A DNA stretch of 64,000 bases. Origin: Liopterus haemorrhoidalis. Lineage: Eukaryota > Arthropoda > Insecta > Coleoptera > Dytiscidae. Where the stretch lies: contig OZ020616.1 in assembly GCA_963971575.1 (NCBI GenBank), forward strand, positions 640,924 to 704,923. Reading direction: 5' to 3'. Each line of letters opens with the position of its first letter. Positions within the stretch are counted from its first letter, which is position 1. A model generated the notes under the pieces. It searched no databases, was not told the DNA's origin, and saw only the letters and a list, made by a program, of their open reading frames with translations. Shown here one piece after another: positions 49,601 through 58,169 of the stretch. A program made the position numbers and the translations under genes.

Positions 49601-51729
49601 AGAAGATTGCTCTTAGTCGTCGAGTTGAAAAACATTGGCGGTAAGTTTATTTCTTGTTAAAATTGTTGGAATATGGGTTATTGGAGAATTATGTAATAAA
49701 GCTACATTGTGGTTTTTAAATATGTACAATCCGACTATCTTAAGCTGGACGATGAGAGTTTTTGCATCGGAGTACAATCGAAAAAATCACACTATTGAAA
49801 TTGTAGCCAAACGGCTAAACCTAGAGAGTTGATATTTGGCATGCTTATACAATTCTTTTACCTAAAAAAATACGAAAAATACTAAAACATCTAAAAAACA
49901 TATCCCCCTAAAAATATAAACAAATATTTGCTCATCGAAAAATTATTTTTTTTTATTTCTGGGTAGTGTTTCAAATTAAAGCCCTTAGTACGTGAATTAA
50001 GGATCAAAATTTTATTTTTGTAAAATAAATTATTTTGATGCGATTTATGCCAAAATTGTGCAAAATTTTTTTTGTCCCGCACCCTGTAGCCCAGATGGTT
50101 TAAACTAAAAATCTGAAAAAATTCTACGTAATGTACATTGGTGTGAATCGGAATAGTACAACAGGAATTTTTGATCAGATTATGTTTTCGGAAAATAACG
50201 CAATTTTTATTTTTTTTTTTGTTGACGATGTACAAAAGTTATAGTTATGTAACACACTATACTAGAAGGTGTATCCTGGTCTAATGGTTAGATAGCTCGC
50301 TTGCCATGCAGCGAACTAGTGTTCGCACACAGGTAGAGGAGACAATTTTAAGTTTTGTGTTTTTTTTTTTTTCTCATTTTTATTTTGTTTAAATTATTTT
50401 GTCAAAATTGTTATATTTTTGGCAAATGTTGCATTTAATTTTTAAGAGCATAAATTTAATAATCAATTGGAATTGTTGGAATTATATTTTCATTCTATGT
50501 GTCATGTATACGAAACCAGAATGGCGTAGCATATGACTTAAAACAACCAATGAAAGCCATAGGCGCTATTTTCAAAATCTTAATGAGCCTTGCTATATAT
50601 AAAAAAAAAATACTGCACATATTTAGATACCTAAATAATGGTATTAGGTATTCGAATTAAAATTAAGAAAGAAATATTTTTACATAAAATTTGTTTTTAA
50701 AGCTCTTAGATTAACAGACGATAAATTATTTTAAAAATATCGTTTTGCTGTGATTGCTACAAAGCAAAATTTGTCCTACACACTCAGCATACCGCCTTCA
50801 CTTATTATATACCTGCGAAACCCTGCATTTTTTTTAGATATTTCTCGGGAAGCAAAAAGTAAAAGAATTCCTGGGAATAACCCTCTACATTACTGCCTGA
50901 TAAAATTTATAAACAGCCCTAAAGTGATTTTCACTTGTCCGACTGTACTTATAAGACTATTATACAGAGCGGTCATAATTTCTTGTCAGTTATGCAATAG
51001 TTGACAGAAACATTTTGTTATCAAATTAATTTCCAAGGACATGTACACATAGACGTAGATTCGATTTTTATATTGGGTTATGTATGTTCAATATTTCACT
51101 TACCTCTAAGAGCTAACCTCGATCAACAATCGTCTTCCAATTACAATCTTAATAACAATAATATCAACAACAACAATAATAACGAAAAAAATAATATATC
51201 TTAACAAAAACCAATTAATTATGAAATAAACACTACTTTTTCTCTACACGCCAATGAGTTAACGAACAACATGAAGTTATCAATACAATATCGTTACTGA
51301 TTGGTTCTTTGTTAAATTGGAATTTTTAGATATGAGATAGAATACAGTTTTGATATTTTTAAGCTCATTGTTTACTGTTATGTAACTGACAAGAAATTAT
51401 GATCACACGGTATATATATAATTATTTATTTGGAAGTTTTAATAGCAAATAACTAGTTAATTGGTTATTGTGTTATTGAATTTTTACTTATTTGGTAAAA
51501 ATATAACTTCCTATAGCAAAGAGAAGAATTCTGAGTGCAGACGATTTCTAGTCTTGACACCTCGTTCCTCTTCTAACACTTCAGCATGGCGCATACACAT
51601 GTGAAACATTAACAAGTACTTCATTAAACAACATCATGAATAAAAGATGTTAATATGTTTGTTTTGTGTTTCAGATTAATAGGTTGGGGTCAGATTCGTG
51701 GGGGCGAAACCATAGATCCAACGGTCTAG
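35786..51729 (+). CDS. eIF2gamma: eIF2 gamma subunit (6 exons), sharing exons 1-2 with Su(var)3-9
   Basis: The GTPase subunit of eIF2, which carries Met-tRNAi to the 40S ribosome. Exons: 35786-35857, 36024-36198, 46835-47289, 48831-49149, 49304-49640 and 51675-51729. In phase throughout, 470 aa (human 472). GTPase motifs: GHVAHGKST (49-57), switch region [30 protein letters not shown] and ISAQ. A Cys knuckle ([11 protein letters not shown]) follows exon 2. Later blocks [40 protein letters not shown] and the closing [11 protein letters not shown] identify domains II and III. Exon 2 ends with one base (G) of a codon. It can join either exon 3 here (G|GT, Gly) or the Su(var)3-9 exon (G|AA, Glu). 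Intron 2 is 10.6 kb and houses that exon plus a mariner and other repeats. Confidence 0.98.
36199..39268. other. Intron before the Su(var)3-9 exon
   Basis: 3.1-kb intron in both transcripts. The only recognisable content is repeat family A copy 3 (37680-38868). No further exon is supported. Confidence 0.6.
37680..38868 (-). repeat. Repeat family A, copy 3, with two tRNA-like modules
   Basis: Reversed copy running from TTTCAGGGTATCGCAGTTAT (3' end) to ACCTACAAAACCCTAAAAAG (5' end). On the minus strand there are two tRNA-like modules. One, at 38275-38340, has TGGTCTAATAGCTAGC and GGGTTCGCTCCCGG. The other, at 38108-38195, has GATAGTGTAATGGCTAGC and GGTTCTCTCCGC. Each is preceded by a copy of AACAGGAATTTTTGATCAGAT-like text, so the module and its leader appear duplicated in tandem. 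Confidence 0.85.
40844..41744. mobile_element. 900-bp foldback element just beyond Su(var)3-9
   Basis: CAGGGTGTTTGTTTGAAACG at 40844 is matched in reverse at the right end (GTTTCAAACACCCTG to 41744). The arms stay complementary for roughly 400 bp with mismatches, through CTAGCATAGGGAATCGATAA and CAAGCTTTGAAAACAATAAA. They leave a short A+T-rich loop near 41245-41380. No ORF. No unambiguous target duplication is seen. Confidence 0.8.
41750..41885 (+). repeat. Copy of the 19.85-kb repeat
   Basis: GCTGTTGACTTTTGTAAGGA through TTTTATAGTGTATTACTGAC and CAGACTTCAAATTTGTTTGG parallels 19854-19985. It lies directly between the foldback element and the THAP repeat. Confidence 0.7.
41894..42658 (+). 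mobile_element. THAP-finger repeat, copy 2 (plus)
   Basis: Broken frames read CCVPQCKS, a stop, [17 protein letters not shown], then after a frameshift [14 protein letters not shown] and [10 protein letters not shown]. That is the C-x-x-C ... C-x-x-H pattern of a THAP zinc finger, with the FHNLPK block typical of it. The left end CAGGGGGAACTTCCTAAG and the right end CTTAAAAAGTTTCCCCTA look like degraded inverted termini. It matches 23931-24449 in reverse. It is non-functional as a protein. Confidence 0.7.
43143..44428 (-). mobile_element. Mariner element, full length (1286 bp), TA duplication
   Basis: Terminal inverted repeats begin TCAGGTCTACAAGTGTGAAA on the left and, read inward, CCAGGTCTACAAGTATGAAA on the right; both continue into TGCGGATTTTTT, about 30 bp in all. 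TA flanks both ends (43141-43142 and 44429-44430). The length is normal for mariner. It sits in eIF2-gamma intron 2, antisense to the gene, and carries one transposase gene with two stop codons. Confidence 0.93.
43220..44266 (-). pseudogene. Mariner transposase, two in-frame stops
   Basis: A single continuous frame from Met at 44266 to the stop at 43220, about 348 codons, interrupted only by TAA at 44024-44026 and TAA at 43886-43888. The N-terminal part has two helix-turn-helix regions ([23 protein letters not shown], then [18 protein letters not shown]). The catalytic domain has all three acidic residues: [18 protein letters not shown] and [10 protein letters not shown]. Exactly 34 residues separate the last two Asp, so it is DD34D. 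No frameshift is seen, so inactivation looks recent. It cannot make a full-length transposase. Confidence 0.93.
44985..45320. repeat. Degenerate MITE C-like remnant
   Basis: Contains GGCTTTTGGCCATTTTGTTT, then AAATTTGTAAATCATA, and at the right end CCCGTTTAGTTCCACTTACC, matching interior and terminal words of MITE C. The termini are too eroded to define. Confidence 0.5.
45724..46135 (+). repeat. Repeat family A, right half
   Basis: From TTTAAATTATTTTGTCAAAA through TTGCATTTAATTTTTAAAAG to ATACCTGCGAAACCCTGAAA. The left half is absent. The text just upstream (about 45640-45720) is unique and relatively G+C-rich. Confidence 0.85.
46199..46731. mobile_element. MITE with 28-bp inverted termini in eIF2-gamma intron 2
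   Basis: TAGTCGGATTGCTGATAGGT at the left is mirrored by ACCTATCAGCAATCCGACTA at the right, and the match extends to about 28 bp (adding GACTGTT). Flanked by TA on both sides. About 530 bp, noncoding. It lies ~100 bp before the exon 3 acceptor. Confidence 0.85.
47590..48030. mobile_element. TIR element carrying a ~40-bp minisatellite
   Basis: TAGGGTGACCATTCGTCCCG at the left and AATGGTCACCCTA at the right form the inverted termini. TTCA precedes (47586-47589) and follows (48031-48034) the element. Near the left end GTCCCGCATTTTAACA is repeated several times. Most of the interior is a tandem array. Confidence 0.8.
47681..47994. repeat. Eight-unit ~40-bp minisatellite
   Basis: Units of 38-42 bp share CTTGGATTTGGGAGGTGAGG and a poly-T tract followed by GCTCTTCA. 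They differ mainly in T-run length and in GGTGAGG/GTTGAAG variants. Both strands show long open frames through the array, but they are repeat artefacts. Confidence 0.92.
48400..48815 (+). repeat. Repeat family A, divergent copy ending at a splice acceptor
   Basis: Contains CATACCCTGTAACCCAGGGG, AAAAAATCTGAAAAATGTAC, and the right end AAATACCTACAAAACACTGA followed by AATTCACACTTCACATC. The eIF2-gamma exon 4 acceptor is at 48830, about 15 bp past the recognisable end. Confidence 0.75.
49174..49240 (+). repeat. hAT-like terminal fragment in eIF2-gamma intron 4
   Basis: CAGTGTTTCTTAACCGGTGG, then the self-complementary GGTCCGCGGACC, is the kind of terminus seen in hAT MITEs. No second end is seen in the 154-bp intron. 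Confidence 0.5.
49795..50830 (+). repeat. Repeat family A, copy 6 (eIF2-gamma last intron)
   Basis: Begins within the family at ATTGTAGCCAAACGGCTAAA, so the extreme left end is missing, and runs to ATACCTGCGAAACCCTGCA. Its central module at about 50272-50340 reads GGTCTAATGGTTAGATAGC, a TCGCT...AGCGA stem around GCC, and TGTTCGCACAC, a tRNA-like fold with the anticodon-stem pairing intact. The right tail is partly replaced by other text. Confidence 0.85.
50961..51415. mobile_element. MITE with inverted GGTCATAATTTCTTGTCAGT ends
   Basis: TATACAGAGCGGTCATAATT...CAGTTA at the left is mirrored by TAACTGACAAGAAATTATGA...GTATA at the right. About 455 bp, noncoding. It lies in the last intron of eIF2-gamma. 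Confidence 0.7.
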
Positions 51730-53803
51730 TCCTCGATGGTTTTGTATCTGTTTATATACAATATTATTGACATTTTGAACTACTTTTCAAGTACACATTG
51801 TGTTATAATTACCGTCTATTTCATATCTCTACAACCTAACCATTGTTACCAACCTGAAACAGTCTAATTCAAGTTGGTATTCCTGTCTTCCTCTGTATCC
51901 AAAAGAGAAATATAGATTTTTAATATATTCTTCAATAGATATTTGAAGTTTTCTGGGATTTTCTCAAATTATTATTATTATTGTTCAATATTTATTTGTA
52001 ATAAGAATATTTCATATTATTCAATTAGACAAGTTATTCAATATTTGTGTTTCATTTATTTTATATCTGCAAATTTTGGGTTATATTTTTTTCTCTGCTA
52101 AAATATAATTGGCGCTTAGCAACAATGGCTATTTACTCCCAAGAGATCTCATCTATATGACGCAATGCGTTGTTACGTATTTGTGTTTTATATCTAGTTT
52201 TAGCTTATAATTATAGTTTTAAATCCATTATGGCCGACCGGCGTAGCGTAGTGGTAACACATGTGCTCTGTGTTGCTAAGGTCTCAGGTTCGAATCCCGT
52301 TCAGGCATGGAATTTTTCAAAAATAAAGAATTGTCCTGGCTAATTGCAAAGCAGCAAAGGACATTTAAAAAAAAGTGCATTATGCAACCATATGTAGATA
52401 TATTTTTAATATAAATTTCTCAACACTGTATTTACAGTATACAAGGTGAAACAAAAGAGGGAACACGTTTTTTCTTGAAAGGGACGTGTGAGCAAGTTTT
52501 TAATGTCAAAACAAAAAATTTGACATTTTTATTTTTCAATTTTTGTATAAAATTTTAAAAAATCCTAACTTAAGAACAATAAAATATAGGGACCTGCGAT
52601 TGGAATTATTGAAATCTACAAACTTTTTTCTACCTAGATAAAAAATAGGGCCCTCCTTAATTAACGCCTTTTTGATCCGTGCAGTTTTGAAAATATGTAA
52701 ATATTTCATTTTCAAAAGACCGTATCTCAAAATCTACATGAGATAGAGACCTGCGGTTAAAATTTTTGAAATCTTCAGGCTCTAAAGGGCCTCAGGGACC
52801 ATTTTAAAACAACTACCAAACAAAAAAAAAAATTTTAAAATTGAAATTTTTCATATTTTTTTTTGAAATTTCAAAAAATCCTAACTTAAGAACAATAAAA
52901 TATAGGGTCCTGCGGTTTGAATTTTTCAAATCTTCGTATATTGTATAGTCTAGAAAAAAATTGGGGCCTTAATAACCCAACTTTTACAATAAATACGAAT
53001 CGTCAAACAAAACCTTTGAAAATGGTCAAAAATCAAAAAAATCGTAAGGGGTACCCCTTATGATTTATTCGATTTCTGAGCAAAATTTTTTTCTCTCCGA
53101 TTTACTTCAAAATGTGTTTACTTATGTATTTTGAGTCGTAGATCTCAAAAATAATCTCCATTACAAGCTACGGTTTACCATTTTTGAATAAATTTAAAAA
53201 AAACAACAGGAAATTACCAAATTTCAAAAAATACATATGGGAGGGCGCTTTAAATATATTTTTTAGACTCCACCCTAAAATTGGTCTAAATAAAAATTTA
53301 AAAAACAAAAAAAAGTTAAATTTGCGCTAGAAAATAACGTAGAACGATGATAGTCGCTCTAGGAATTAAGTGACTCTTTCTAATGCGCTAACTGGTGGTC
53401 AAATTATTGTACTAAATACTGCAGTACAGTTACCTATATTTTAGTGTTGAATTTTTTATGTCGACAGAAGTTGTGAAAAACTATAAAGCAGCACAAATTG
53501 TAGTGTTTTTGGCCCTCATATAAGAAAATACAAAATAGGCATTTCACTTTTTTTTTTACTTTTGCTATGAAAAATAGAGGTAAAGTTAATATTAAGTCCA
53601 AATTTTCGCAAGATTATTGTGTTATACACCTCGATATATGTGTAGCGCTTAAAAATTAAAAAATGTCGCAAATATTTGTAAATAAAAATACTTAACCTAA
53701 CTTAAACAATACATGGATAAACAAAAATAAATAAAAACAAAGTAACAATTAAAGATTTTATTCTATCATCATTATTATCTACACTTCAAAATTTGGATGT
53801 AAT
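51730..53803. other. Intergenic between eIF2-gamma and OSCP
   Basis: 2.1 kb with convergent gene ends. It contains SINE copy 1 (52232-52374) and a region of three degenerate ~155-bp units (about 52500-53000) sharing CTTAAGAACAATAAAATATA and GGGACCTGCG. TAAGGGGTACCCCTTA, a perfect 16-bp palindrome, is at 53045-53060. No gene is seen. Confidence 0.6.
52232..52374 (+). mobile_element. tRNA-derived SINE, copy 1
   Basis: GGCGTAGCGTAGTGGTAACA is an A box and CAGGTTCGAATCCCGT a near-canonical B box, spaced as in a tRNA. A body (ATTTTTCAAAAATAAAGAAT...) and an A-rich end follow. The acceptor-stem ends do not pair well, so this is a SINE head, not a working tRNA gene. It has a relative at 54606. Confidence 0.8.
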
Positions 53804-56047
53804 TTATGCAACTTCGCTAATAATTTTAGTGTATTTTTTGATTTTGTTTGCGACACTCATGTCGACATATTTATCTCCAATAGAAACGATCATCCCGCCG
53901 ATAATGCTGGGATCCACTTTGCTAGACAACTTGATTGTTTCCTGGGCTTTTATGAAACCCTTCAATACATCTTCTAATTGCTTCTTCTGGGCTGCATCCA
54001 TCGGCCTGGCAGTCGTTACCTCACAGGTCACCTACAATAAAACACTCATTAAATCACGAACAGATCAGTCTAAGTTTACGTCACTGGTCACGTGATTTCA
54101 CGTCGTGGAGGAATAACAAAGATGTTTCCCTATGCTTTGTTACGTTGTTTTCCCTAATTTTACAGGGAATTTACGTGCTCTTAGATATTTTTTAAAACTT
54201 TTTTTGTGCTAGTAATTATCTCTTCTCAATAATAAATAGGTTAATGTTACGTATGAGCACCAGAACTACGCTGTATGTTTAGAATGAAGTATATTGTAAC
54301 GTTAGAAACGAGAAGGCATGGTCGTAAGAGTGGGGAGCCAATAGTAATCATTCATGCATCTGTAGTTGGCAGAGAAATACACGTTTCTAACATGACGATA
54401 CGTCGGAATATAACTGATACAGGCTATTCCCAACGTTTAGGCGGAACTAAATGGAAATTTCGTTCTTTTAGGTTGTCACGAGAAGGGGCCTTGGGATATT
54501 TCATGTTTCACGTGTGGTAAGTAAAAATTTAAAATTCCAACAGTGAAACCATGGAAACAAATGACATATGTTAAAAGTTTTAATACATTTTTCAATATTT
54601 GGAAAACGCCGGTCACCATGGCGTTAGTGGTTAGTGTAGCGATGCACTGGCTTCTAGATCATGAGGGCTCGGGTATGGCATGGATTTTTCAAAAATAAAT
54701 GCATCTACTGGATAATGGCATTAGTAGCTAAGTCCAAAAAAAAAAAAAAATATTTGGAAGACATAAAAATAAATGGAACATTTTTTTATTAAGAATGACA
54801 AAAAATGAATATGCCATGAAGAGGACATTTTATAATGACGATCAATTTAATCTAAAATATGCAAATTGAGTATGATTTACAAAGCTTAAACAAAAGTCCG
54901 AATTAATAGATAAATATTACTAGATTTCAAAATCTAGTTCCGCCCAAACGTTTGGAATAGCCTGTATTTTTGAAACTCTTTATGAAGTTAATGTTTTTCG
55001 AAATATGTATACTATAAATCTCATTGAAAACAGCTAAAAAATTCCTTATGAGTACCTGTTTATATACGTCTATCAAGTTTCAGTTCTTTTCTGTCCAAAA
55101 TTTTTGCTAACTACACCTAGCCTAATTAGTTTTATCATTAATTGTTTGAATATTGCATTTATATAATTTAGCACCTATGAATGCAACGAAAAACGGAATG
55201 TTCTATTTCAGACATAAAACTGGTAGGTCGGAATATATTGATATTTTTGAGGATTCTCTATTTTAATAAAGTTTTTCAAAATATGTATACTATAAATCTC
55301 ATTTAAACCATTTAAATGTGACTTTAAGCGTACAAATACTGAAATTTCATTATTCAAGTTTTTCTTTAAAAACGTTATATTTCCAAAACGAACCAGGCAA
55401 TTAATTTTAAATGATATCTAAAGGGGGCTACTACCACTTCTCAATAAGAATTGCTCATACCTAATCCTAAAAATGAGGTAAAATTTCTCTAACATCAATA
55501 TTACTATGATACTCCATAACAAATGCTGTAGGAAACTTCAAATATGTGATTTTAATAGTTAATAATATAAAGTAATTTACCTCTCCACGATGGGCAGCCA
55601 TGATCATCCTAAATGCTCCAATAACATTATTCAATTTACTCAAACGTCCATTCTCCGCCAACGTTTGAAGAAGATTAGTCGTAGCAGGTTGTAAAGCCAT
55701 CTTTTCACCCACAGCTTTTAAAGCATTGGACTTAATTTTACGTTTGTATGTTGGATCTCTGATAAATTCACGTAATTTCAAATCAGTCTTGATCGTAGAC
55801 TGAACTTTAATAAGATCCTTCTCAACGGGTTCCAAAGTCTTCATTTTTGTAGCCGCAGAGTATAGAGCTTGAGCATAACGACCCTCAAGACTGAATACTT
55901 GAAGTGGGGACTTCACCATTTGGGCCGCAGCCCCACTTGTACTCAAATTACGGACCTATGTAAAAAATTATGTAACATGTTTGCTCGTGTTTTGGTTAAA
56001 TTAATATAAAATATACTTACAAGCATTGAAAATTGAGAAGTTGCCAT
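53804..56047 (-). CDS. ATPsynO: ATP synthase subunit O (OSCP), mitochondrial (3 exons)
   Basis: OSCP joins the F1 head to the peripheral stalk of mitochondrial ATP synthase. Exons in transcript order: 56047-56021 (MATSQFSML), 55955-55581 and 54031-53804, in phase, 209 aa, the normal insect length. The N-terminus is Ser/Thr/Arg-containing without acids, a presequence. The mature part starts near VKSPLQVFSLEGRYAQALYSAATK. The family blocks FIRDPTYKRKIKSNAL, LLQTLAENGRLSKLNNVIGAF and the C-terminal SSKVDPSIIGGMIVSIGDKYVDMSVANKIKKY are all present. Intron 2 (54032-55580) holds a MITE with a SINE inside it. The start lies 360 bp from the S2P start on the other strand. Confidence 0.97.
54420..54964. 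mobile_element. MITE family C, copy 3, with a SINE inserted
   Basis: Ends CAGGCTATTCCCAACGTTTA and CGTTTGGAATAGCCTG, flanked by TA (54418-54419 and 54965-54966). It is about 130 bp longer than the other copies because SINE copy 2 sits inside at 54606-54750. Confidence 0.82.
54606..54750 (+). mobile_element. tRNA-derived SINE, copy 2 (nested)
   Basis: Begins CGCCGGTCACCATGGCGTTA with the A box GGCGTTAGTGGTTAGTG. It continues GGCATGGATTTTTCAAAAAT like copy 1 and ends in a run of A. The B box is degraded (GGGCTCGGGTATGG). It is inserted in MITE C. Confidence 0.7.
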
Positions 56048-56407
56048 TTTGATTTTAATATTATAGTAATTCGGTCTAAAATTCTTTTAGGATTATCTAA
56101 TTTTTGTATAAAATATAGTTGACACCACTCCAGTCAACCCGCACGCAACTCTCTAAAGGTTGGCGAGACTGATAGTGATTTTTTTTAGTAATTTTTTCAT
56201 TGTAAAGTTGTCCTCTTTAAACTGTCAAATTTTATTTGTTTGAAAGATCGACCGCGCTGCAGAATTTTATTAATTTAAAATCAATTTATATTAATGGCGC
56301 ATAAATAAAATGTTTATTTATCGATTATAATAATATTTATAATTAATGTAATAAAAATGCAGTTTTTTGTGTAGTAATAAAAAAATATTTTTCTTTCCAA
56401 TTATGCA
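56048..56407. promoter_or_regulatory. Divergent region, OSCP / S2P
   Basis: 360 bp between opposing starts, A+T-rich, with no repeats recognised. Promoter role inferred from position. Confidence 0.45.
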
Positions 56408-58167
56408 ATGGATTTAACAACTTCTTTACTTATAATCGGAGCAGTTTATGGTGTTTTGCTATTTTTCGACACATTTTTTAAAGTATAAACTATTATTATT
56501 ATTATAACCAAACAAATTATTAACAAATTTTAAATTCCAGACTTGCGCCCATTATCCATACGTACAATTTCTGAAGAATACGGGATTTGAAATAGGATTT
56601 TTACGTTTAAAATGGAAAACAACAGCTTTCAATCGTGTTATTTTGAGGTTAGGAAGTGGTCGAACAAAAATATTAAACTATTGGTTCGATACGGGTTTAA
56701 TTGTAACATTATTATTCATGCCATTTGCTGTAGGTCTTTTATTGTTAGCTAACTATCAGTTATTAACCTCAAAGGGGGGTGATGAACAACTTGTACTTGA
56801 GCCGTTAGTGCCAGGATATAATCTTCCTACGTCGGAGATAGGTTATTATGCGGTAACTTTATTGATATGTAGTGTTATACATGAGTTTGGACATGCGTTA
56901 GCTGCGGTTAAAGAAGATGTACATCTTATCGATGTTGGTGTTAATGTTTTTTTATGTATTCCTGTAGCTTATGTTAATATTAGTTCTGAACGTCTTTCAA
57001 CGTTAACACAGTGGAGGATTTTACGAATTATGTGCGCTGGGATTTGGCATAATATTGTTCTTGTTTGTTTCGCTGGACTGTTGTATTTTTCGATGTCTTT
57101 TGTATTGTCTCCGTTTTATATAACTGGGAATGGAGTTGTTGTGACGGATGTTATGCTGCAGTCACCTTTGGCTGGACCAAAGGGATTATTTGCTTCGAAT
57201 ATTATAACAGGAATTAATGATTGCGAAGTCAACGATGAGGAAACTTGGAAAGATTGCTTGTCCAGAGCAAGAAGTATAAGACCAGGTTAGTATTTTTATT
57301 AAATTAACAACGGTATATGTGATTTGCTGGGCTAAAATATTGATTTTAACATTAATTTCCATACTTATAGCTACAACTGTAACAGTTACTGATATTGTTG
57401 TTCTGCAAAAAATATTTTATAATAAATTCGCGACTTCAAAAAGAATAACAATCAAACTTAACAGACATCCAGCATTCTATTGGCTAGTAACGATTGTAAA
57501 TAATTTTTTTTTCATTACAGGTTACTGTATTTCAACAGATTTAGCTCACGATCTTGATGAAAGTGGTCCTTTAACACAACTTTCTAACGGAATGTGGGAA
57601 TGTTGTGCATCAACTAGTCAACAAAACATGTGTTTTGAATATCTCGAACAAGCCGGTGGTATCGTAGAATTACCACCGCATATGTGTCTACCGACGAGAA
57701 GAATAGTTGAAACATCTAAAGCACATTGTTATCAAAACACTAGAATATGTCCCGAGAACACCCATTGCGTAAGACCATTATTATCAAATACAACCGTCTT
57801 ATTAACTTTTCAACAAATCGGAAAAGAAGTTATTTACGTTGGACATCCTTCCGATGTATTTCTCACAGTTTCCGTATCTTCTTTTGTACCTAAATATAAG
57901 TTTCCAGGATTTTCCTTTGCAGCTGTTAATCATAAATTATTAAAATACTTAATTGTATTCTCAAGTGGTCTTGCTATCGTCAATATATTGCCGTGTCTTT
58001 TTTTCGACGGTCAACATATAATAACTTGTTTAGTAGCGATATTGCTAAGGAAACGCACACAAAGACATAAAGTACAAACTGTTTCGATGGTTATTGTAGT
58101 TATAGGTACTATTTTATTGCTTTTTAATTTTATATTTACATTATGGACAATTGCTTATAGAAAATAA
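56408..58167 (+). CDS. S2P: Site-2 protease (MBTPS2) (3 exons)
   Basis: Intramembrane zinc metalloprotease of the Golgi that releases SREBP and ATF6 transcription factors after site-1 cleavage. Exons: 56408-56482, 56541-57285 and 57521-58167, giving 488 aa (human 519). It is multi-spanning. The HExxH zinc motif is VIHEFGHALAA (His139-His143). The third ligand region NILPCLFFDGQH carries Asp436. Its canonical LDG is FDG here. A Cys-rich luminal loop (WECCAST...NMCFEYL...HMCLPTRR...HCYQNTRICPENTHC) lies between them, as in the family. Frame: the second exon's apparent start at 56643 is not an ATG, and the protein begins in exon 1. Its AATAAA (58163-58168) overlaps the stop codon, which is 2 bp from the LYRM2 stop. 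Confidence 0.97.
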
Positions 58168-58168
58168 A
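58163..58168 (+). terminator. AATAAA overlapping the S2P stop codon
   Basis: The TAA stop (58165-58167) lies inside AATAAA. If used, cleavage would fall within the LYRM2 coding exon on the other strand. A second AATAAA is at 58396-58401. Confidence 0.5.
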
Positions 58169-58169
58169 A

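Noticed and set aside
52232..52310. Functional tRNA gene
   Set aside because: A and B boxes are good, but the acceptor ends do not pair, and a SINE body and A-rich tail follow.
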